From Nissolia schottii (taxonomy: Eukaryota; Streptophyta; Magnoliopsida; Fabales; Fabaceae), in contig QANU01020053.1 of the NCBI GenBank assembly GCA_003254905.1, positions 1-64,000 of the forward strand: DNA of 64,000 nt, read 5' to 3'. Below, piece by piece: positions 31,877 through 40,906 of this stretch (positions are counted from its first letter, which is position 1; every line of letters begins with the position of its first letter). A program made the position numbers and the translations under genes. A model generated the notes under the pieces. That model was not told where the DNA came from. It worked only from the letters and a program-made list of their open reading frames with translations, and made no database searches.

Positions 31877-32197
31877 TTTCCCGCTACCCCCATTAAACGA
31901 CGCCGCTCCTGCCACAAATTCAAGAAACCACAAAAAAAAATTCAAATTAACCCTCTCAGCGCTCAAGCATTCGTGTAGCGTGATGTTTAAGCTTTCGGCT
32001 CCACGACGCGCCGCAGAATTAAATTGGAAATATTTTGAATCCGATTGAGCGTGATCCGAAGAAATGTTGAGGAAAATGGGAAAATGTGGAAGGAACCTGG
32101 AGAAGACGATTGATGAGAGTGTTGGATTCAGCTTGATCTTCATGCTTGTTTGGAATAATGTGAATCTCAATCTGCAGTTTCACTTCGTTTGCGAGAG

Positions 32198-32245
32198 AGC
32201 GATCTCGAGAGCCAGAATTGTCGAAGGGCTATGATATGATGACGC
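32198..32245 (+). repeat. FAM91 upstream segment duplicated at 36429-36476
   Basis: GCGATCTCGAGAGCCAGAATTG plus the following ATGATATGATG recur, with few changes, in direct orientation about 4.2 kb away. This copy lies in the presumed 5' leader or promoter of the minus-strand FAM91 gene. Confidence 0.7.
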
Positions 32246-33472
32246 ATGCGGATTACTTCACAAAATTGGTGATGCTTGTATTTCTATAAGATCTGATGTA
32301 AATATTTGAGTGTTAGTTTTTCTGCAGTTATATATTTTTGGTATATTTATTGCATGGTGAAATGTTATTTGAACGAGTTAATAAAAAAGAATGTTACTTG
32401 AAGGACATGATAAATTAATTTACAAATCAATCTATTTACTCTTGTAAATGATATAGTTTTTATTCTGATTTGAAGCCTTGCGATATATTATCTGTCTGAA
32501 TCTCACGGTGTGTATTTGTATGAACTTCACGGTATGCCTACAAGGTACCAGGATCAACATATATAAATTGTCGGCGATGTACAAATATAATCTAGACACT
32601 GTTAGTTAAAATTTATATGTTCATTTTATCATCATGATAATAATTTCTAAAAGTCATAATACTTGTCATGTAACACATGCAATACCTTACTTACTATCAA
32701 ATGGTCCCACGTGTAAATAAAAATGTTTCGTGAGTTCATAAAAAAAAATTTATAAAATATTTCTGAAATTAATTTTCCTTTGACATTCTAAAATATTTCC
32801 TGATAATATCAAAGGTATATCATAAAGTTGTTCATAATAAAATACTAGTCATGAAAATAATTATTAATAGTGTTAAAATAAGTCATGAGAAATCGTCACT
32901 CACTTGAAGTCACTGAAACTCTCACGTTGTTACCTGATAACTCCTAAGAAATATCACTCGTCGTTTCCGATTCAAAAGTCTCACAACAATATGTTTCATT
33001 AATATTTTTCTCTTGTCCCTTACTTACTCTTAAAGATAGAAAAGAAGAAATTTTCTTCACATACTCTCTTGTCATTTGATCATCTCATCCTTAAATAAAG
33101 ATATTGTAGCAATTTAATAAGGACCCATGCATAACATGTTTTGTCATTTACTTTCTTAAATTTATTGTTTCTTGTTATATTAACCATGTTTGTTCTCTAT
33201 GTTTGACTCCTTTGTAAATTGTCTGATCGTGCTTTATTTTTGTTTTTCTTTCAACTGTAACATTAAAAGTGTTAGTTATTTGTCATTCTAACTACTATTC
33301 TTTGGCTTGTTTGGTTGAAAAATAAGCCACAAAATTTTTACTTTAATTTTAAGGTAGACACAAAAAATAAGGAATAACTTAGTGTAAATGAGCATTATGT
33401 AAAAATTAATAGAAAAATGATGAAATATGTATCTTGAACTAACTTTCTTTAGTTGATACAATGCATGATATG

Positions 33473-33505
<33 letters not shown>
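32246..33505. other. AT-rich intergenic DNA before the sequence gap
   Basis: No gene recognised. An (AT)n run of about 29 bp (33477-33505) enters the gap. Confidence 0.6.
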
Positions 33506-33959
33506 NNNNNNNNNNNNNNNNNNNNNNNNNNNNNNNNNNNNNNNNNNNNNNNNNNNNNNNNNNNNNNNNNNNNNNNNNNNNNNNNNNNNNNNNNNNNNNN
33601 NNNNNNNNNNNNNNNNNNNNNNNNNNNNNNNNNNNNNNNNNNNNNNNNNNNNNNNNNNNNNNNNNNNNNNNNNNNNNNNNNNNNNNNNNNNNNNNNNNNN
33701 NNNNNNNNNNNNNNNNNNNNNNNNNNNNNNNNNNNNNNNNNNNNNNNNNNNNNNNNNNNNNNNNNNNNNNNNNNNNNNNNNNNNNNNNNNNNNNNNNNNN
33801 NNNNNNNNNNNNNNNNNNNNNNNNNNNNNNNNNNNNNNNNNNNNNNNNNNNNNNNNNNNNNNNNNNNNNNNNNNNNNNNNNNNNNNNNNNNNNNNNNNNN
33901 NNNNNNNNNNNNNNNNNNNNNNNNNNNNNNNNNNNNNNNNNNNNNNNNNNNNNNNNNNN
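33506..33959. other. Assembly gap (454 N)
   Basis: A run of unknown bases directly after an (AT)n microsatellite, which is a common cause of assembly breaks. The open frames spanning it are artefacts. Confidence 0.99.
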
Positions 33960-34770
33960 AAAGAAAACTTGTTACCTCAAATTTATTACGTTTAGAAACC
34001 ATCACTTCATGTCTCATAAGTTTTTTTTTTCTCTTTATATTTAATGAATTAATTGTAATATGAATAATTTTAAAATAGTAGTAATCATGATTTTATTTTG
34101 CAAATAATATAAGTAAAAAAAATTGACACAAAGCTCTAGGCTATTACACTATCTTTGTATATTTAGTAATTTGTCGGCATTTTAATATAAAATTTTATAT
34201 AACTTATATCAAATAATCTTTAATGTTATTTTGAGATCTTTGTTGTTGAAAGACATGTTTAATAGTTACCTTAATTTAATTCACGGAAATGAGAAAAGAA
34301 GTAAAGAAATTAATGCACACGACATGAATGTAAATTTTTGTTTGGTGTAATTCTAGCATTTATATTAGAAAAAATAGAAAAAGAGAGCATTTAAAAAATA
34401 AGAAAGAAAAAAAAAATGTTTGAGAGCCTTAACTTATCAACGTATCAATTTTTATAAATGATACATGACATTTTTTTTTATCCCTAAAAATGTAAAGTGC
34501 CATTAGAAGTGAAAGTAATTTAAGATTTTAAATACTAATAATTTATTGCTTAATTTCTCAAATTCAAAGAGAGAAAAAAAATAGAAAATGCACACTAAGT
34601 ACGTAAGACTTATATTTTATACACAAATAAAAATATAAAGTATAGGAAGACTACTGATTTTATGCATTATTTATTACTTATATGCAATTTTTTGGTACAT
34701 AAATATTACATATACACATATACTTAAATATTTTCTCAAACCTTGGGGTCACGGCCCCTATAGGCCTCCT
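33960..34770. other. AT-rich intergenic DNA
   Basis: No gene or element recognised. Confidence 0.55.
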
Positions 34771-34777
34771 TCTTAAT

Positions 34778-34893
34778 AATGCTACTGTGATAAACAATTT
34801 TAGACAACCCACTTTCAAAGGTGGGGCTAATGTGGACTACACACACCTTTGTGAGGGGGTTGTCTCAGATATTTGTTATTGCGGCATTGCTCA
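34778..34893. mobile_element. Foldback MITE with GACAACCC arms
   Basis: The left arm TGCTACTGTGATAAACAATTTTAGACAACCC and the reverse complement of the right arm (TGCCGCAATAACAAAT...GAGACAACCC) pair around a GGTG-rich centre. It is a short, non-coding element. Confidence 0.6.
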
Positions 34894-34947
34894 TTTAACA
34901 ATAGATATGATATGTTTAAACTGACTACGATCAACGCATATTTCTAA

Positions 34948-35102
34948 GAGAAATGTTATTTGTACTTATTGTACACAGAACGTAGTATCGACTCACTACC
35001 TATTTATCATTGGATGTGATTTTATTGGATGAACTTCATTAAAATCTCATCTAATAATAGGTATGATGTGAATCAATACATTGTCCCATGTAAAATAACT
35101 TA
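34948..35102. mobile_element. Foldback MITE with GTTATTT arms
   Basis: ATGTTATTTGTACTTATTG...ACTCACTACCTATTTATCA is matched in reverse complement by the right half (AAGTTATTTTACATGGGAC...TTCACATCATACCTATTA). No coding capacity. Confidence 0.6.
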
Positions 35103-35479
35103 AAATGCACGACGCTATTTCCAAAAGCAAAATGGATATTTGTTTAGTTTAATATAATAATTTTTTTAGGAAAAAAACCTCACTTTTAACTATTGGTTGG
35201 TTCAAATGGCTCCTCATATATTCGTTTTAAGTAAGGTCTTAGTTCGAGTCTTATACATAAAAAAAATTAGCACTTGAAGAATCTAACTTTGTAATGGACT
35301 AAGTAACTAATTTTGGAAGAACTTACCCACAATGGATAGATAATATCATGATGACAATCATACTTAACAATTTTAGGACAATCACGTTCACAAAAGCGTG
35401 TTGTTTATTGTGGATCCTATCAGGGCAAAAATTAATGCTCACAATCACATTCATAAAAGTATGTGATCCATTGTGTGAT

Positions 35480-35711
35480 AGTTTTTATTTTTGAAAAAAA
35501 AATTGCGACTACAAAGTTCCATGCAAATTTTTAATTTTTTTTATTTAATGTGTTTTGTGGTGAAACGTTTTCCCGTAAAATGTTTCCGCCGTAAATTCCC
35601 ACACAAATTATGTTGCAACATGACATCTCTCGCAAATTTCACTGCAAATTTGTGATGAAAACGTGTCTGCCGCAAATGTTCTGCCATAATAAACAGTTTT
35701 CTAATAGCTAC
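35480..35711 (-). mobile_element. Possible CACTA-like terminal fragment
   Basis: The right edge, on the minus strand, reads GCTATTAGAAAACTG, close to the CACTATTAGAAAA terminus seen at 3329. Next to it are subterminal words TTTGCGGCAG, AATTTGCGAGAG and ACGGCGGAAAC, of the sort found near CACTA ends. The terminal CAC is not intact and no second end was found. Confidence 0.4.
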
Positions 35712-36099
35712 CTTTATGTGTTTAATTATCTTAAAATTGTCAAATATAATTGTCATCTTATCATTTTTCACTATAGATCAACCTATCTTGAGCCAAAATT
35801 AGGAGAAATTCTTTAGTGTATTTCATAAAGTAAAAGAATTAATGATTTATGTAATATTTAAAGCATTATGTTTTCTTGTATATAAAAATATAATGAAAAG
35901 GGAAAACAATCAATACTTTAGATGTTTTTCTCCACTAAAGATAAAATAATTTCTGCAAAATTAGATGAAGTCAAGTGTACGGTCTATAATGTCTACTTTA
36001 CCCTCTTGTCACATAACACCGTCCAATGAAAAAAAGAAAGCCACACGATGCAAGCACATGTTGTTATTGTTGTTATTATTATTATTATTATTTAATTTG

Positions 36100-36428
36100 T
36101 ACATTTTGCTCGAGCGTCTATTTCGGGCGGCAAGCTAATTGGGAGGCAAGCTTGGTGGCGGCGTGGATCTTGGCATCACATGGAGAGCATACGGAGGAGA
36201 GATAAGGGTGTTTTGGTCATTTTGCCTATACATGTGAGGGCTCAATGTGCAAATAATAATAAAGTTTTGTAAGGTTAGAGCAAAATGTAGTAAAGAATAA
36301 AAACTATGGCCTATCTGTAAATTAAAAAATTGGTTTCTATGGTTAGAAGGGGTACCATGGCATGCGCCCACACACATGGGAAACCATGGTAGCCTTCACC
36401 ATGTTTATCCTCCACTATCATTTTGTTG
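36100..36428. other. Intergenic with repeat-like GC-richer patch
   Basis: AT-rich DNA with a slightly GC-richer patch at 36110-36400. No gene is supported. Confidence 0.4.
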
Positions 36429-36476
36429 CGATCTCGAGAGTCAGAATTGTCAAAGCCTATGATATGATATGATGTT
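36429..36476 (+). repeat. Second copy of FAM91 upstream segment
   Basis: GCGATCTCGAGAGTCAGAATTG followed by CTATGATATGATATGATG matches 32198-32245. The similarity seems to resume in 36480-36530 (TGCATAGAGAAATGTTATTT) against 32350-32372 (TGCATGGTGAAATGTTATTT). This suggests a partial copy of the FAM91 5' flank. Confidence 0.7.
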
Positions 36477-36619
36477 TAATGCATAGAGAAATGTTATTTT
36501 GACCCAGACATTAAATACATGGTATAATTATTGCATAAATAATGAGTATGGCTAATTATTGATATAAAAGTATATTGAGGTTAAAAAATGGCGTATAAAC
36601 TTACTAAAAAAATAAAAAT

Positions 36620-36800
36620 AAAGGATTTATTTTGATGGTGGTATGGTGCAATGGGTGGGTCATGGTGGCGACAACAACATTGACAGTGACGATGGTTGTG
36701 GTGATAGTGGTTGGTGGTAGTGGTGACGACAACGACAATAGCAACGATGGTTGTGGTTGCGATAGTGATGACGATAGTGACAATAGTAGTGTGTCAGAGG
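36620..36800. repeat. GGTGG/GACGA trinucleotide-like minisatellite
   Basis: Degenerate repeats of GTGGTGACGA and CAACGAC words, similar in style to 1250-1570. It shows no protein similarity. Confidence 0.5.
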
Positions 36801-37032
36801 TGTTTTTGTGAAATAAAAATTAAAGGGATTGCTGTGTAAATAGTAATCTAGATAAACATCTTGATGAGACAATTGACATTTTCAGTTTAAGGATAGTGTG
36901 GACTGACTACTTGATAATTCAAGTTACCAATAATTGTGTATAGTCTAACAAATTAATGCGGATTACCACATACCAAACAACTTCAAACGACCTTAAAATT
37001 ATGTGTTAAGATGTGGCGTTTAATCTACTCTG

Positions 37033-38135
37033 AATTTAAGTGAGATGTGCAGTGAAGAAAAGTATAAACAGATATAGAATAATAATAGTAAAAAAAAATT
37101 GTTATTTAGTGGAATTTATATGAGATTAATAAGGGAATAAAAAGTTTTAAAAAAAAAGTTACTCCTTAAATAGTGCTTGCAACTGGCTTGGACTCATGTG
37201 CTCGAGTCCAACTCCCTTCTCAACTCTTTTTACTAAAACAACAACTACTAAAACTATATAAACCCTTAAAAGGTTTGTGATCTAACCAATGTGGGACTAG
37301 AGCTTTTGAAATACATAAGCTTTGTTCTACTTCTCCCAAATACATGAGCTTTTGAAATACATAAGTTTTGTTCTACTTCTCCCAAATACATTATAGATTG
37401 GTATTTATACAACTAAATTCTACAAATAAATATATGAATGTATGAATTAAAAAGGACAATAAATATATGAATGTAGCAAATAAGCAGAAGAAAAAAAAAA
37501 AGGAAAAACCTCAACAATTTCATTCTTGCTGAAATGAATAAGCATGATACCACCAAAATTCACATCAATTTGGCAATGGATGGTAAGAGAGAGAAAATTT
37601 AGCAGTGATCTTGAAGACTCACCAAATAAAAGACAATCGTATTTCGCCTTTGAAACTTCCTTGAACTGATGCACTTTCTCCATTTTTGGAATTAGACTTC
37701 AAGTGGAGCCTAATTGTTACAATTGCAACAAGCCAGAAGCACAATTAGTGAGAACTGAAAGCAAACAAAAATGCATTTTGGGAGGAAAATAAAAGGTCCA
37801 AATTGAATGTTAATGTGAGTGGCTGAGGCCTGACAGCATAAAACTGATCATTTCAGCAAGATTAGTGTAAATAGAAAAAATTGCAGAATCTAACTCCTAT
37901 AATGGACAGGAAACTAATGATTGAAAGAAATTACCCATATCTTGAGCAACCCACACGTTGCAAGCACTCACTATTTATACAATACGATGAAAGAAATTTT
38001 AACGAGTAACTGTTTTTTAAACTTTTTATTCCCTTATTAATCTCATATAAATTCCACTAAATGACAATTTTTTTTTTTACTATTATTATTCTATATCTGT
38101 TTATACTTTTCTTCACCACACATCTCACTTAAATT
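37033..38135 (-). mobile_element. Long inverted-repeat element carrying a host HAD-phosphatase first exon
   Basis: The left arm (37033-about 37185) and right arm (about 37955-38135) are inverted copies of about 130-180 bp. They share AATTTAAGTGAGATGTG at the outer edge, then GAAGAAAAGTATAAACAG and GAATTTATATGAGATTAATA. The interior of about 770 bp holds a short direct repeat (GTTCTACTTCTCCCAAATAC, 37324-37343 and 37372-37391 approximately) and the start of a gene-like segment at 37623-37683. This resembles a Pack-type DNA transposon that captured host gene sequence. I could not find a convincing target-site duplication, so an inverted segmental duplication is the alternative. Confidence 0.55.
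37623..37683 (-). pseudogene. First exon of a HAD-like phosphatase (pyrimidine 5'-nucleotidase-type), truncated
   Basis: The minus strand reads MEKVHQFKEVSKAKYDCLLF and then G followed by the donor GTGAGT. In plant HAD-superfamily proteins of the SDT1/pyrimidine-nucleotidase group the first exon reads similarly, ending KYDCLLF before the catalytic DLDDTLYP, whose first Asp codon would be split at this intron. The second exon with that motif is absent in the next 1.5 kb on this strand. The piece therefore encodes no catalytic residues and is a gene fragment. It sits between the arms of the inverted-repeat element. Confidence 0.6.
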
Positions 38136-38227
38136 ATTTTATCCCAACAGATGAACAAGCCATTTTAACAGACAGTTACATTAGCGCCCGTTCCGTTAAG
38201 CAGCCGCCAGTTATTATAATAAATACA

Positions 38228-38228
38228 A

Positions 38229-38271
<43 letters not shown>

Positions 38272-38272
38272 T
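38228..38272. repeat. (ATT)n microsatellite
   Basis: About 15 ATT units in the promoter of the upstream ML copy. The matching run at 40683-40713 is shorter. Confidence 0.9.
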
Positions 38273-38425
38273 TATTCATTTCGAGGGTCTCGTTTGTGGC
38301 GAGTTAACCTGTCTAGAGAGTAGGGACCAACTGCCAACCAAGACGGTCTAGGAGGAATATAAAGTCAGCATTAAGGGGAGATCTTGAATCTTGATAATAC
38401 CACTTCTCAGTTTTCACTCATAGCC

Positions 38426-38552
38426 ATGGCCACGCTCATTCACCGCTCACCTCCGACGCTCTTCCTCCTTCTATGCCTATCTTCTCCTCTCATTTTGCTG
38501 CTCTCTTCTTCTCCTCATGCTCACGCTCAACCTCAGCCTGTCAAATACTGCG
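38426..38552 (+). CDS. Orphan first exon of an ML-domain (MD-2-related lipid recognition) gene
   Basis: The exon encodes MATLIHRSPPTLFLLLCLSS...AQPQPVKYC, a signal peptide followed by the mature start, and ends in a phase-1 GT donor exactly like exon 1 of the intact gene at 40907. No exons 2-4 lie between here and 40862. It is either a truncated duplicate or an alternative first exon that splices onto exon 2 at 42278. Frame and donor are intact. Confidence 0.6.
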
Positions 38553-40682
38553 GTAACTACACTTCAACTAGCTCTTCTACCTTTCATTTTATTTATTACT
38601 ACTTCTTATGTTTTTTTTTAATTATTAATTCTTCAGCATTCGTCACTCATGCTCCATGTTAGTTAATTAGTTGTGCAATATATTTGACTATAGAGTTTCT
38701 TATGCGAAATTCTGCATTGGGATTGGGATTGGGAGCTATGTTTTAAAATCGTTTCTCTCTGTGCCTCAGCTTAATTTTTGAAAGAGATGGTTTTAAACAT
38801 CATGTTAGTAAATTATATCTAATAGAATTAGAGTTTGATTTTTTAGTATTTTAGATATAAAATCATACAATTTTATTTAGAGTTTTAATTTTTGCACACT
38901 TTTACCGTGCATATCAATTGCACATCCCTTTGTAATTCAAGTTTGTTATTATGTAACTCAAAAAACGCGTAACCGTTTTTTCATTCTCTCACCTTTCACA
39001 TTTCGTGCTTTCTCAAGACCTTTCTCCTTCAAGAACTCTTGCAATTTAATTATTTCTTCATCGGTTCCTTTGTTTATCTTTTGTTTTGTCCATTTTTAGG
39101 TTCTATTTTTCTTTTTTCTCTTTGCTTCGATTATATGATGGTTGTGTTTGTATAATATAAAAGATAGGTTTGTATATATAATATGGTTGTGTCTAGCTTT
39201 GTATGTATATATATATATATATAACGGTTAGGTCATATTGTTTAATAAAGTTGGGTGACTTCTCGAAAAGGTTGTGTCTGACTATAATAAAAGGTTGTGT
39301 CACTAAATCGTATTTGAAATATGTACATCAATTACAGAAATGACTACAAATGAGAAAGCACAAAACAGATCAAAAACGAATGAACGAGAATGATTGAGCA
39401 TAAAACCAAAACGAATCGATACAATAAGAGAGAATGAGCAGCAACGAAGCAAGAAAAAATGAAGCATGAAATCAAAAGAGAATGAACAAAAATGAAGAAA
39501 TAAAAGGAATGAACGGAACAGTTTGTTGAGTCAGCAGAAAACTTTAGTAAAATAATGTAAGTGTTCAACAAATATGTAAAAAGAAGGTGTGTAAGAATAA
39601 TTATCCATTTTTTTATCCATTAAATTAACAATTTTAAAAAGTTATTCTATATATGTTAGCAGTAACTTATGACTAATAAATTTAAAATTGGATCTTTATC
39701 AACCTCAACATATAATAATTCAATAATTTTTACCATCAGCTTAAGAACGGAGAGGTAACATAGAATCAGGTTGGGAAAAGGAACACACATGCAGGAAGAC
39801 GCCAGCTCTTTACACGTGGTCCCTTTTATTTTTTCACTTCTCTTTGTTTTTCTAAAGTTGTCAGGGTCATGTGTTATAATGTGTTATTTTTTATTATTAG
39901 ATTTTTTTTTATTTATTTTATACCTAAGATTCATTTTATTAATTAATGGTGAGTTGATGACATTTAAAAGGGACTCATTTTCTGCTTCGATCGCATTATT
40001 ATCAAAACAGACAAACATAAATGAGATATGGTGTGGACCTGAGAGCGTGTCAGGTTCTGCTCATCGCACCACACACGCAAAGTGATGAATTTTTGGTGCA
40101 ACATTAATCAGTTTCATGGTTCCTTATAAAATGATACGCCGACTTTACTTTATACTCTTCATTCTGAGAGTCACCCCCCAAATAAATCTGTTGGGTTGGT
40201 TCACCGTAGCCGAAGGAATCCCTAGCGTGCCCAGACACGATGACCATTATGGTGTGGGAGCCACCCATCTAATAGATTCTTCATCTCCAATAGCCCTCCT
40301 CCTTCTAATCATCCAAATGGAATGGTTGGGGCAATAACCTACCTATCTAAGCACCCTGGGGAAGTATTTAAGTACGCTGGTGTGTTCTTGATAAGTCAAT
40401 GTATCAAAAATAAAATTGAGCTCCATATTTTTATTTTGATATTTTTTTTAAATAATTGTTACCTCTTTAAATTTAAATAACATTAATTATTATTATTATT
40501 TTTAGTTCACTTCTAGTGAAAGTGAGATAAAATAATAAATAAAAAATTAATAAGAGTGACTTTATAAATTATTATGAAAATTTTTAAACTTTAAGATGTT
40601 TCAATCATTTGTGCAAAATTAAAAGTGGAAAATTATTTTACAATAGAAATAGCAGTACCGAAGTGTAGATAATTATATGACA

Positions 40683-40713
40683 TTATTATTATTATTATTA
40701 CTATTATTATTTT
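40683..40713. repeat. (ATT)n microsatellite
   Basis: About ten ATT/ACT units in the promoter of the intact ML gene. It is the counterpart of the run at 38228. Confidence 0.85.
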
Positions 40714-40906
40714 ATTTGTTTTCGAATGTCTCGTTTGTGGCGAGTTAACCTGTTCATAGCCTTAAAAAAAGAAGAAAAAAACTGTTCGGCGGGGGACCAA
40801 CCGTAAAGTTGTCTTTAGACTATATAAAGTAAGGTCAAGCATTGAGGGAAGATCTTGAATCTTGAGTCTTGTTCCGTTCCCACTTTCCACTCTCCCTTCC
40901 GTAGCC

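Larger units (their letters stand above)
38215..40030 (+). repeat. Partial tandem duplicate of the ML gene 5' end (promoter, exon 1, part of intron 1)
   Basis: It matches 40680-41790. Both contain an (ATT)n run, TCTCGTTTGTGGCGAGTTAACC, GGGACCAAC, TATAAAGT, GAAGATCTTGAATCTTGA-like sequence, exon 1, and intron words such as AACATAGAATCA and CAAAACAGACAA. The copies have diverged by substitutions and indels. The matching stops within intron 1. Confidence 0.75.

Noticed and set aside
31646-32170. Longer FAM91 N-terminus beginning upstream of 31876
   Set aside because: The extra residues show no resemblance to FAM91 proteins and lie in what should be the 5' leader. [12 protein letters not shown] is where similarity starts.
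33439-34017. Open frames on both strands of about 180-190 codons
   Set aside because: They consist of the run of N and an (AT)n microsatellite, so they are artefacts of the assembly gap.
39344-39571. 75-codon hydrophobic minus-strand frame between the ML copies
   Set aside because: Repetitive Phe/Leu/Ser content from AT-rich DNA (AATGAA/AAAACGAA words); no start context or homology.
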